NCBI GenBank assembly: GCA_047974845.1
Contig: JBKECQ010000015.1
Span: forward strand, 1-64,000
Origin: Aminipila sp047974845
Lineage (GTDB): Bacteria > Bacillota > Clostridia > Peptostreptococcales > Anaerovoracaceae
Reading direction: 5' to 3'
DNA: 64,000 nt
In this document: positions 53,366-61,132 of the stretch, in pieces
Numbering within the stretch: the stretch's first letter is position 1
Layout: each line of letters begins with the position of its first letter
Made by a program: the position numbers and the translations under genes
Notes under the pieces: generated by a model
Seen by the model: only the letters and a program-made list of their open reading frames with translations
Databases searched by the model: none
What the model was told of the DNA's origin: nothing

Positions 53366-54025
53366 CTATACTAAACCCTCGGTAATAACAAATTCTTTAA
53401 GCTTTTGTATATGAAGGTTTGCAGCATCTCTAGCACCGTCTGAATCCTTTTGTGCAATAGCCTCAATGATTATTTGATGTTCATGTGGCATATTTTCTGC
53501 TCTCTTAAAATCATCATAATATAAGTATCTGAATCTAAGTGCCATTTCCTGCAATGGTTCTATTAACTGCAACAAGGTCTTATTATTACTTGCTTCAACA
53601 ATTAGCTTATGAAACTGAGAATCATAAAATATCATATTTGCAGTATCACCGCAGACTACAGCCTTATTGTATTGCTCTTCTGCTTCCTCTATTTTCTTTA
53701 GCTGATCCGCTTGCATTCTTTCTGCTGCAAGTGAGGCTGCCAGCCCCTCCATGGTCTGTCTTACTTCTAAAACTTCAACCATATCATCCGTAGAAATTTG
53801 TGATGCATATGCACCCCTTCTAGGTTCTATTCTTACAAGCCCTTCCTTCTCCAGCTTTCTAATAGCTTCTCTAATCGGAGTTCTGCTAACTCCCATATCG
53901 TCAGCAAGTTCAACTTCCATCATTCTTGTTCCCGGTGCAATTTTCCCTGTAAGGATTTGTACCTTTAATTCTTCATAAACTATCTCTCTAAGAGGTCTAT
54001 GATTTTGAATATCAAAATTTAACAT
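53366..54025 (-). CDS. GntR-family transcription regulator (FadR/FCD subfamily)
   Basis: 219 residues: an N-terminal winged HTH (about 8-75, with GTRMMEVELADDMGVSRTPIREAIRKL split as GTRMMEVELADDM and GVSRTPIREAIRKL) and a C-terminal FCD ligand domain (about 80-210) of helices with the acidic/His metal-site residues in DSQFHKLIVEASNN and PHEHQIIIEAI. FCD regulators respond to small organic acids. It follows ispE by 78 bp on the same strand and may share its promoter; why an isoprenoid kinase would be cotranscribed is not clear, though this gene pair recurs in clostridia as far as I recall. Target genes unknown. Confidence 0.88.
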   Translation of the reverse strand: MLNFDIQNHRPLREIVYEELKVQILTGKIAPGTRMMEVELADDMGVSRTPIREAIRKLEKEGLVRIEPRRGAYASQISTDDMVEVLEVRQTMEGLAASLAAERMQADQLKKIEEAEEQYNKAVVCGDTANMIFYDSQFHKLIVEASNNKTLLQLIEPLQEMALRFRYLYYDDFKRAENMPHEHQIIIEAIAQKDSDGARDAANLHIQKLKEFVITEGLV

Positions 54026-54103
54026 ATTCTATCTCCATTTCCGCTATCCAGCCAATTTAACTTTTTTAAATTACTAAATATCACTTTAGGACTATTCCCA
54101 TTT

Positions 54104-55057
54104 TTATAACGAAGTGTTTGTAATATAAGTTTCTTCATTAACTCTTCTTAAAACCTCAAAATCCAGTTCAGCAAGGTTTCTTGCAGAGTATATGCAAAAA
54201 ACAGTAGGTCCGCTTCCACTCATAAGAACTTTTTGTGCCCTACTTGCATTCTGAATCATGTCTTTTGTATACATAATAATAGGATACCTCTTTATGCTAA
54301 ATATTTCAAGCAAATTTGTCATTTCGCACAGAATTTTATTGTATTTTTTTTCGTTTAGACCATTTATTATACTTTTTGTATTGATGTGATGCTCAATGCG
54401 TATGCTTTCGTTTTCAGCGGGTAAGCTAAAACCCATCTCTTTATCTATTCCCTTATATACCTCTGCCGTGGATATTCCTATGCTTGGTTTGCTTAGCAAT
54501 ATTGTAGCTTCTAATGGTTCAACAGGAGTAAGCTCATCACCAATCCCTTGAGCAAGAGCACAAGTAGATGCCAATATGTCTTCATATAAGTTTAATATTT
54601 TATTGGACTTCGCTTGTCCCATAATGCAAAATGGCACATCAGCACCAAGCTTAACTCCAATATTACATAATTCTTTCACATCCAATTTTGTTCCCCAAAG
54701 ATAGTTCAGCCCATGAATGACTGCCGCACCATTGCCGCTTCCTCCTGCCAAGCCTGCCGCAATGGGGATATTTTTTTCTATGTTTATTCTTATAACGCCT
54801 TTTTTCTTAAAACGCTCTCTCATAATCTCTGCCGCTCTATATGCAATGTTGTTATTGTCCAATGGAAGTGTGGTTTTGTTAACAGCCAGTTCAATATTGG
54901 ACTTTTCATTTGTTTCGTCCCATTCAATAGTTACAAGATCATGTAATTCCACCTGTTGCATAATCATTTCAACTAAATGATACCCGTTTGGCAATAGGCC
55001 TAATACATCTAGGGATAGGTTAATTTTTGCATATGATTTTAAGACTATACTATTCAT
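54104..55057 (-). CDS. ispE: 4-diphosphocytidyl-2-C-methyl-D-erythritol kinase
   Basis: 317-residue GHMP kinase of the MEP isoprenoid pathway, which supplies undecaprenyl phosphate for all wall and surface glycans made here. KSYAKINLSLDVLGLLPNGYH at the N-terminus (split as SYAKINLSLDVLG and PNGYH), the ATP loop IPIAAGLAGGSGNGAAVI near 95, the catalytic region GADVPFCIMG near 140, and a C-terminal SGSGPTVFCIY are present. The ATP loop reads GGSGNGAA where most members have GGSSDAAA or GGSSNAA, a mild departure. AAGGAGG precedes ATG by four bases. Slightly longer than usual because of a ~20-residue insert near 165. Confidence 0.9.
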   Translation of the reverse strand: MNSIVLKSYAKINLSLDVLGLLPNGYHLVEMIMQQVELHDLVTIEWDETNEKSNIELAVNKTTLPLDNNNIAYRAAEIMRERFKKKGVIRINIEKNIPIAAGLAGGSGNGAAVIHGLNYLWGTKLDVKELCNIGVKLGADVPFCIMGQAKSNKILNLYEDILASTCALAQGIGDELTPVEPLEATILLSKPSIGISTAEVYKGIDKEMGFSLPAENESIRIEHHINTKSIINGLNEKKYNKILCEMTNLLEIFSIKRYPIIMYTKDMIQNASRAQKVLMSGSGPTVFCIYSARNLAELDFEVLRRVNEETYITNTSL

Positions 55058-55084
55058 GCGTCCTCCTTAAATAATAACAAAACA

Positions 55085-55110
55085 GCTCACTTTAGATTTT
55101 TAAAGTGAGC
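55085..55110 (-). terminator. Terminator of the tadA - Ig-like protein operon
   Basis: GCTCACTTTA (55085-55094) and TAAAGTGAGC (55101-55110) form a 10 bp stem; on the minus strand TGTTTTGTT follows. Confidence 0.75.
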
Positions 55111-55149
55111 CGCTAATTTGCATCTTATTTTTCTATTAATTACTGTTAA

Positions 55150-56004
55150 TTATTTTTTCTTTTTACCCTTATTTTTTGGCCTTGTAGTTCCTGCCTGAGC
55201 TTTTCTTTTAGCCGCTTCTTCTGCAAGAGCCTTTCTTCCGGTAATATATGTGCTTCCTCCCGCTGAGATAGGTCTAGGTGCCTTTACCTTTTTGTTGCCG
55301 TTATCAACGATTTCGTCTTCTTCATCATCGTAATCATCGTCACTACTACCTTTAGCAAGCTTTCTTTCCATCTTTTTACGTTGTTTTTCTTTTTCTTTTT
55401 CTGTTTTTGCGATAATCTCTTCTACAGATTTTCCGGTTTCCTTTGCAACCTTATAAGGGTTAACCTTTTCATCCACCAACGCTTCTTTCTTTTCTTTTTC
55501 TTCCTGCTTCTTCACGCTTCTGCTGGAAGCCCAAATGATACCAACCATCATTACACCCATCATAATCATATTGGCTTTTACGGCTGTGCTTGTATCAATT
55601 GTATTAAATTCGATTGACTGGTCTTCCCCTAGGGTGTCACCTGATGCTGCAACAACATCTCCTGATATCCATAGTTTATATTTGCTGTCTGATTCAAGAG
55701 TTTTGTTATCAACAAGTACTAGAACCAGTCCCTTTTCTTTTGGGCTGTATAGAACTCTCGTCGGAATCTCCTTACCTTTGGAATCAGTTAGCTTAAAGTT
55801 TCCTTCATTTAACTTTTCATGATTTTTGCTTATCATGTTTTGATTAAAATAAAGCTTTACACCTGAATTTTCAACTTGCATACCCTTGTCCTCATTTCTA
55901 GGATAAGAGTCTGTAATTTCCAAAGTTCCTGCAAAACAAACAGATGTAGTCATGAATACTGTAAGTAATGCAAGTGCTACTATTGCACCTATTCTTTTTT
56001 TCAT
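55150..56004 (-). CDS. Ig-like (Big_5) single-pass membrane protein with a charged tail
   Basis: 284 residues: a signal peptide (to about 25, TTSVCFA), a Big_5/SbsA-type Ig-like domain (about 27-140; NEDKGMQVENSGVKLYFNQNM, SDSKYKLWISGDVVAASG), a membrane helix (about 145-162, ANMIMMGVMMVGIIWAS), then a highly charged Lys/Glu coiled segment, an acidic patch (DDDYDDEEDE) and a basic C-terminus. The predicted topology puts the Ig domain outside and the charged tail in the cytoplasm. The function is unknown; no enzyme motif is seen. It overlaps the tadA stop by four bases (ATGA), so the two are translated from one message. Confidence 0.75.
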   Translation of the reverse strand: MKKRIGAIVALALLTVFMTTSVCFAGTLEITDSYPRNEDKGMQVENSGVKLYFNQNMISKNHEKLNEGNFKLTDSKGKEIPTRVLYSPKEKGLVLVLVDNKTLESDSKYKLWISGDVVAASGDTLGEDQSIEFNTIDTSTAVKANMIMMGVMMVGIIWASSRSVKKQEEKEKKEALVDEKVNPYKVAKETGKSVEEIIAKTEKEKEKQRKKMERKLAKGSSDDDYDDEEDEIVDNGNKKVKAPRPISAGGSTYITGRKALAEEAAKRKAQAGTTRPKNKGKKKK

Positions 56005-56465
56005 TTAAATTCCTCCGATTTCTTATTTCGCAATTCTCTAAAGAAGTTTTTTATAATGCTAGAGCATTCCTCTTCCATAACTCCTGTTTCTATTTCAATA
56101 AAATGATTTAGTTTCTTTTCTTGAGCAATATTAAACACTGAGCCACAAGCCCCTCCCTTAGGGTCCATTGTTCCAATGAATACTTTATTTATACGTGCCC
56201 AAATCATAGCTCCGGTGCACATACTACAAGGCTCGCAAGTCACATATAAATTGCAATTCAGCAGTCTCCATCCTCCTAAAGTTTTCGCCGCTTCTCTTAT
56301 GGCAATCATTTCAGCATGTGCCGTTGGATCCTTTAAAGTTTCCGTCTGGTTATATCCCCTGCCTACAATTCTACCATTTTGTTCTATTACAGCACCAATT
56401 GGTATCTCACCGCAGGCATAGGCTTTTTTTGCTTCAGCAAGAGCTTCTTCCATGTAATTTCTCAT
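56001..56465 (-). CDS. tadA: tRNA-specific adenosine-34 deaminase
   Basis: About 154 residues, zinc-dependent cytidine-deaminase fold. The zinc/active site is HAEMIAIREA (H and catalytic E) with PCSMCTGAMIWARI (two Cys), all present. TadA converts A34 of tRNA-Arg(ACG) to inosine and is essential. I place the start at ATG 56465 (AAGG nearby, three-base spacing); upstream the frame is open only to a TTG at 56504 that falls in the preceding terminator. Followed by the Ig-like membrane protein gene with an ATGA overlap. Guanine deaminase-like relatives exist, but length and motifs suit TadA. Confidence 0.92.
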   Translation of the reverse strand: MRNYMEEALAEAKKAYACGEIPIGAVIEQNGRIVGRGYNQTETLKDPTAHAEMIAIREAAKTLGGWRLLNCNLYVTCEPCSMCTGAMIWARINKVFIGTMDPKGGACGSVFNIAQEKKLNHFIEIETGVMEEECSSIIKNFFRELRNKKSEEFK

Positions 56466-56503
56466 ATACCTTACAATGTTATCACAATCATTGATATTAT
56501 TCA

Positions 56504-56537
56504 AGATAAAAACGACCCATTAGGGTCGTTTTTATCT
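56504..56537 (-). terminator. Terminator of the SDR gene, directly ahead of tadA
   Basis: AGATAAAAACGACCC (56504-56518), loop ATTA and GGGTCGTTTTTATCT (56523-56537) form a perfect 15 bp stem with its U-rich part in the 3' arm. Only 39 bases separate it from the tadA start, so tadA transcription must begin within or just after it, or depend on read-through. Confidence 0.8.
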
Positions 56538-56557
56538 CGAAGTTTCACTATGAATTT

Positions 56558-57355
56558 TTATCTTTTGCTTTCCATCTCTGCCATATCGCCATAAACTGGA
56601 TTTGGCATACCAAATCCACCTGAGATATCCATGATTTGTCCTGTGGTGTAAGCCGCATCATCGCTTGCAAAATACAAGGCTGCTGCTGCTATTTCCTCAG
56701 GTTTTGCCATTCTTTTTATTGGTAAATGCTTTAAGAAGAAATCTCTGAATTCCTCGCTTAAATTTCCCTGAACAGCTTCAGTCGCCGTCATCCCCGGTAA
56801 TACTGCATTACATCTTATATTGTCTCGTCCTGCCTGCACCGCTATAAGTTTTGTTAAATAGTTTATAGCCGCTTTTGTAGTGCCGTATGCAATTTGAGAT
56901 ATATCCGGAACGATACCTGCCACAGAAGAAATATTTATAATACTTCCGCCCCCGTTAGCTGCCATATGAGGTATAGCTGTTTGAGCCGTTAAAAATACAC
57001 TGCTTAAGTTTAAATCAATGGTACTCATAAAGTAATCGTATTCCGTCGATTTTATATCTAAATCCTGTTTTGGATTTGAACCTCCAAAGTTATTAACAAG
57101 TATGTCTAAACGACCCTCTTGCTTAACAACCTCTTCAATCATTGTTTTATAACTTTCCTTATCCGTAGCATCATTATATACAGTTTTTACACAAAACCCT
57201 TGCTTATTCAATTCATCTGCCCGTTCTTGTGCTTTTTCTAAATTTCTGGCACCCATGTATACGATTGCACCTTCTTGAGCAAAACGTTCAACACAAGCAT
57301 AACCTATTCCCCTAGTGGAAGCTGTTACTATAGCAACTTTATTTTTCAGTCTCAT
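56558..57355 (-). CDS. Short-chain dehydrogenase similar to 7alpha-hydroxysteroid dehydrogenases
   Basis: 265-residue classical SDR starting at ATG 57355, five bases after GGAGG. Cofactor loop TASTRGIGYACVERF near 11, structural NNFGGSNP where most SDRs have NNAG, catalytic Ser in NISSVAG near 140 and AYGTTKAAINYL with Tyr and Lys near 155, and SGGFGMPNP near the end. The STRGIG loop, the NNxGG motif and the C-terminal GGF resemble the clostridial 7alpha-hydroxysteroid dehydrogenases (Paraclostridium/Clostridium absonum type) more than FabG. A bile-acid role is therefore possible, but a general ketoreductase cannot be ruled out. Single gene with its own promoter and terminator. Confidence 0.75.
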   Translation of the reverse strand: MRLKNKVAIVTASTRGIGYACVERFAQEGAIVYMGARNLEKAQERADELNKQGFCVKTVYNDATDKESYKTMIEEVVKQEGRLDILVNNFGGSNPKQDLDIKSTEYDYFMSTIDLNLSSVFLTAQTAIPHMAANGGGSIINISSVAGIVPDISQIAYGTTKAAINYLTKLIAVQAGRDNIRCNAVLPGMTATEAVQGNLSEEFRDFFLKHLPIKRMAKPEEIAAAALYFASDDAAYTTGQIMDISGGFGMPNPVYGDMAEMESKR

Positions 57356-57459
57356 TTTTTCCTCCATTTCGGCTAATGAATAAAATTTTTTGTACTTAGT
57401 AATGTATGCCAAATTATCTTATTCCTTCTAGCTATAAATTTCCTTTACTTAATGCTGTT

Positions 57460-57488
57460 ACTATATCCCAACAATCGCTAAAAAACAA
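57460..57488 (-). promoter_or_regulatory. Promoter of the SDR gene
   Basis: On the minus strand TTGTTT (57488-57483), 17 bp spacer and TATAGT (57465-57460), about 100 bp upstream of the start. Confidence 0.45.
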
Positions 57489-57592
57489 TAGTTATAGCTT
57501 AAATTCCTCTTAGTTGACACAGACTCTTCACTTAAAGGACACAATCAATGTTTCGGTATTGTGGCTAGCCAAATTTCACAAAATATACACAT

Positions 57593-60208
57593 TTATATAA
57601 ATAGATTTACATTGGATTGTTCAGCATCACCTAAATATGCCGCTACGCCTGCATATTCTATGCCGTCTATTAGTTCCTCTTTCTTAATACCCATTACATC
57701 CATTGACATGGTGCAGGCAACAAGCTTTACTCCGTTGCTCATTGCATTCTTCATTAAATCTTCCAAGGAATCCACATTTTTATCGTTCATGACCTTTTTC
57801 ATCATCTGTGTTCCCATACCTCCCATGTTCATTTTGGATAGTTTTAATTTCGAGGTTCCTCTTGGCATCATCATACCAAACATACTATCCATAACAGGTT
57901 TTTTAACTTTTTGCTTCTCTGCCTTTCTTAGAGCATTTAGTCCCCAGAATGTAAAGAACATAGTAACAGGTCTTCCCATTGCTGCTGCTCCATTTGCAAT
58001 AATAAATGAAGCCAACACCTTATCTAAATCCCCACTAAAAACTATTAGGGTTTTACCCTGAGGTAGTTCTGCTCCCATTGTAAGCCCATTTTCCGTACAA
58101 TTTTGTGATATTACAAAATCTTTATTGTTTAAGCCTTTTTGTATATAAGCAATATTTTGTTTTCCCTCCCTGCAGTTTTTTACTAATGTGTTTCCTGTTC
58201 TCTTACACCATGATTCCACGTCCTTAATAAAGCCCATATCTGTTGCTGATACCTTTATTATTTGACCCTCTTCAATTTCGTTTATTGCATTAAACACTTT
58301 CATGATGGGTCCGGGACACTGCAATCCACTGCAATCCAAGTTTTTAGTTATGACTATATTATTTACGTCCATTTCACTTCCTCCAACTATATTACCGGTC
58401 TGTTCCTCTATAATGTTTTGCACATTTTGGGCAAATGAAATCTTAGGGATTTCTCCTTTTGGTGTAACATTATAAATTCTTTTTCTGAATAATGTTTTAT
58501 AAAATGCTGTCCCCCCCGGATATACCGCAACATTTTTATATCCATTATTTTGTAGTATTCTTGCGGCATTATATGAACGAACGCCCACTGCACAGTAAAC
58601 TACAATTAAGTCATTTTTATCAAGTTCCTTTATTCTATTTCTAATCTGCCCAAGAGGTATGTGTACTGAATCCTCTATGGAAAAAGCCATTCTTTCAAAC
58701 TCTTCAGTTACATCAAGAACCGTCACTTTTGATACACCATATTTATCTGCCAATGCGGCTCTGTCTTCTAAATCATCCCACTTTGTAAAGGCAACCTTAC
58801 CCTTTAACATATTTTCAGCTACAAAACCCAACATATTTACGGGATCCTTAGCCGAGGAGTATGGTGGAGCATATGCAAGTTCAAGCTCCTTTAAATCCAA
58901 CACGTTGGCTCCAAACCTCATTGCCGTTGCAATTACATCAATTCTCTTGTCTACTCCATCTTGACCTACCGCTTGCGCTCCAAGTATTTTCCCCTTATCA
59001 GAAAAAATCAGCTTTAACATTATCTGAGTTGCATCCGGATAGTACCCTGCATGGGATTTCTGATTTATAATCGCTACAAAATAATCCTTGTTTAACTCTT
59101 TGCCCATGCGTATTAGGTTTTTTTCATTTAGTCCGGTGGTGGACACTGTTAAATCAAATATTTTAGCCACGGAGGTTCCTTGAGTACCCTTATAGGCTTC
59201 AGCTATATTTTCTGTTGCACTTTCTTTTATTCCTACAGTTTCTCCAGAGTTTGCTCCAAGCTCTTTTGCAATATTGTTTGCACAAATTCTAGCCTGTTTG
59301 TTTGCAGGGCCTGCTAAAGGAATCATAGTCTTTCCTTTTTCCACAAACTCTTCAACTTCGATTACATCTCCCACTGCGTAGATGTTTTCATCCGAGGTTT
59401 TTAGGTATTCATTTACCTTAATACCTCCTCTTTCATTAAGCTCAAGACCTGCGGCCTTTGCAAGGCTACTGTTTGGCCTAATGCCTATAGCCAGTATTAT
59501 TATATCTGCTTCTACCACTCTTCCACTGGACAGCACAATTTTGTTTCCTTCAAATTTCTTTACTCCGTCAGATAGTATAAGCTCCGTGTTATTGCTTTCT
59601 ATATTTTCATGTACAATCTCAGCCATTTCAAAGTCCAGCGGAGCCATTACTTGATTTTGCATTTCAATTATAGAAACTTTACAACCCGCTTTACTTAAAT
59701 TTTCAGCCATTTCAAGACCGATAAAGCCTCCGCCTATTACAGCTGCCGTTCTTGGTTTTTTATTTTCAACATATTTTTTAATTCTGTCTGTATCCGGTAT
59801 ATTCCAAAGCGTAAAAATGCCTTCGCCGTTTATGCCCTCAATAGGGGGTACTATTGGTGATGATCCTGTTGATATTACTAAGCGGTCATAGCTTTCTTCT
59901 GTTATGGAATCGTCCTTTACATTTTTTACTTTAACAACTTTATTTTTTGTATCTATTTCTATTGCTTCATTGCCTGTTCTCACATCAATATTAAACTTCT
60001 TTTTCATTGCCTCCGGTGTTTGAAGTAGCAAAGACTCCCTTTGTTTAATCACATCACCTATATAGTATGGCAATCCACAGTTAGCATAAGAAATATAATC
60101 TCCTTTTTCCAAAACAATAATTTCTATATTTTCATCAAGTCTTCTTAATCTAGCTGCTGTAGTTGCTCCCCCGGCAACTCCACCAATTATAATAACTCTT
60201 TCGCTCAT
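57593..60208 (-). CDS. Four-domain sulfur-transfer flavoprotein (CoADR-type reductase, rhodanese, TusA, DsrE)
   Basis: 871 residues with four fused domains. 1-445: FAD/NAD(P)H-disulfide oxidoreductase of the CoA-disulfide reductase type (GGVAGGATTAARLRRLD, active cysteine C44 in YANCGLPYYIG, AVGDVIEVEE). About 450-545: rhodanese with active Cys in VVYCAVGVRSYNAAR near 536. About 610-690: TusA/SirA with LDCSGLQCPGPIMKV near 622. About 710-871: DsrE/DsrF-like domain with GKTLIVFSGDLDKVLASF and a Cys in VACTMSMDV near 831. Together they could take sulfane sulfur from a persulfide or polysulfide and pass it along Cys carriers while reducing it with NAD(P)H. The divergent Crp/Fnr gene and the palindrome upstream suggest control by that regulator. 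The substrate is not known. Confidence 0.9.
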   Translation of the reverse strand: MSERVIIIGGVAGGATTAARLRRLDENIEIIVLEKGDYISYANCGLPYYIGDVIKQRESLLLQTPEAMKKKFNIDVRTGNEAIEIDTKNKVVKVKNVKDDSITEESYDRLVISTGSSPIVPPIEGINGEGIFTLWNIPDTDRIKKYVENKKPRTAAVIGGGFIGLEMAENLSKAGCKVSIIEMQNQVMAPLDFEMAEIVHENIESNNTELILSDGVKKFEGNKIVLSSGRVVEADIIILAIGIRPNSSLAKAAGLELNERGGIKVNEYLKTSDENIYAVGDVIEVEEFVEKGKTMIPLAGPANKQARICANNIAKELGANSGETVGIKESATENIAEAYKGTQGTSVAKIFDLTVSTTGLNEKNLIRMGKELNKDYFVAIINQKSHAGYYPDATQIMLKLIFSDKGKILGAQAVGQDGVDKRIDVIATAMRFGANVLDLKELELAYAPPYSSAKDPVNMLGFVAENMLKGKVAFTKWDDLEDRAALADKYGVSKVTVLDVTEEFERMAFSIEDSVHIPLGQIRNRIKELDKNDLIVVYCAVGVRSYNAARILQNNGYKNVAVYPGGTAFYKTLFRKRIYNVTPKGEIPKISFAQNVQNIIEEQTGNIVGGSEMDVNNIVITKNLDCSGLQCPGPIMKVFNAINEIEEGQIIKVSATDMGFIKDVESWCKRTGNTLVKNCREGKQNIAYIQKGLNNKDFVISQNCTENGLTMGAELPQGKTLIVFSGDLDKVLASFIIANGAAAMGRPVTMFFTFWGLNALRKAEKQKVKKPVMDSMFGMMMPRGTSKLKLSKMNMGGMGTQMMKKVMNDKNVDSLEDLMKNAMSNGVKLVACTMSMDVMGIKKEELIDGIEYAGVAAYLGDAEQSNVNLFI

Positions 60209-60272
60209 AACTTATCTTCCTTTCGGTTATTTAGATATAATAAACTTTACATTTTTTTAATTTGTTGCGAAG

Positions 60273-60314
60273 ATAATACCACACTTTCCCGTATAATTCT
60301 GTGACAAAGTCACA
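60273..60314 (-). promoter_or_regulatory. Promoter with Crp/Fnr-type operator for the sulfur flavoprotein
   Basis: TGTGAC-AAA-GTCACA (60300-60314) is a perfect palindrome of the Crp/Fnr type. On the minus strand TATTAT (60278-60273) is the only good -10 element, no -35 is seen at the expected place, and the palindrome centre lies about 41 bp before the inferred start, the class II activator position. A second, partial site (TGATAATCTGTGATA) lies near 60333. Confidence 0.6.
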
Positions 60315-60408
60315 TAAGCAATAACATATACGTGATAATCTGTGATATACTGATTTAAATATTATTTTATATAATTTTTGGTATATTATTATAAATGGGA
60401 GGGTTTAA

Positions 60409-61068
60409 ATGTCAATTGAAGATTTTATGAAAGATTTATACCCGTTCTGGAGCAATTTATCACCTTCACAGAAACAATATCTGGTTAATCATTCACAACT
60501 CCAAAGCTTTAAATCTGGGGATTGCGTTCACGGCGGAGGGCTGGAATGCACCGGTGTCTTAGCTGTAGTTAAGGGTAGACTGAGAGCATTTATGTTGTCT
60601 GATGAGGGCAAAGAAATTACTTTATTCAGATTAGTTGAAGGGGATTGCTGTATGCTTTCCGCTTCTTGCATGATAAAAAACATTTCTTTTGATATTCATG
60701 TTTCTGCGGAAACTGAGACAGAATTAATAATTATAAACGCCTCTGCCTACGATAAGATTTCAAAAGAAAATACCACTGCGGCAAATTTTATGAATGAAAT
60801 TATTTCCATGCGTTTTTCTGAGGTAATGTGGATTATTGAACAGGTTCTATTCATGAAGATGGATAAAAGAGTTGCAATGTTTCTTATTGACCAATCCGCA
60901 CTGGATGGCAGTGACACTATTACCATTACTCACGAACAGATTGCGGGTCATCTCGGAACTGCCAGAGAGGTGGTTTCCAGAACATTGAAATATTTAGCAA
61001 ACGAAGGCTACATATCCGTCAGTAGGAAGGGAATTAAGATTTTAGATAGAAAAGGATTACTTAAATAA
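60409..61068 (+). CDS. Crp/Fnr-family transcription regulator
   Basis: 219 residues: an N-terminal cyclic-nucleotide-binding-like beta-barrel (about 15-125) and a C-terminal winged HTH (about 145-215; recognition region THEQIAGHLGTAREVVSRTL, 20 residues). Cysteines cluster in the sensor domain: C39, C47 and the EGDCCMLSASCM group near 82-90, a motif of a common clostridial Crp subgroup; they could sense redox or sulfur state. The glycine/arginine cAMP-phosphate cassette is not seen, so cAMP is unlikely to be the ligand. It is divergent from the sulfur flavoprotein gene across 200 bp holding the perfect palindrome, the likely operator. A GGGAGGG site precedes ATG. Confidence 0.88.
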   Translation: MSIEDFMKDLYPFWSNLSPSQKQYLVNHSQLQSFKSGDCVHGGGLECTGVLAVVKGRLRAFMLSDEGKEITLFRLVEGDCCMLSASCMIKNISFDIHVSAETETELIIINASAYDKISKENTTAANFMNEIISMRFSEVMWIIEQVLFMKMDKRVAMFLIDQSALDGSDTITITHEQIAGHLGTAREVVSRTLKYLANEGYISVSRKGIKILDRKGLLK

Positions 61069-61080
61069 ATAGTAAAATTT

Positions 61081-61129
61081 AAAAAGCCCGGGCAAAACAC
61101 TTTTTTAGCGTTCATGCCAAGGCTTTTTT
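61081..61129 (+). terminator. Terminator after the Crp/Fnr gene
   Basis: AAAAAGCC (61081-61088) and GGCTTTTT (61121-61128), with GGCA/TGCC inside, form an interrupted hairpin with a T6 tail; the A5 at the base suits the opposite direction too. Confidence 0.7.
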
Positions 61130-61132
61130 ATT

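Noticed and set aside
56466..56504. A longer TadA starting at TTG 56504
   Set aside because: The extension would begin in the arm of the preceding terminator, has no ribosome site and adds residues not typical of TadA.
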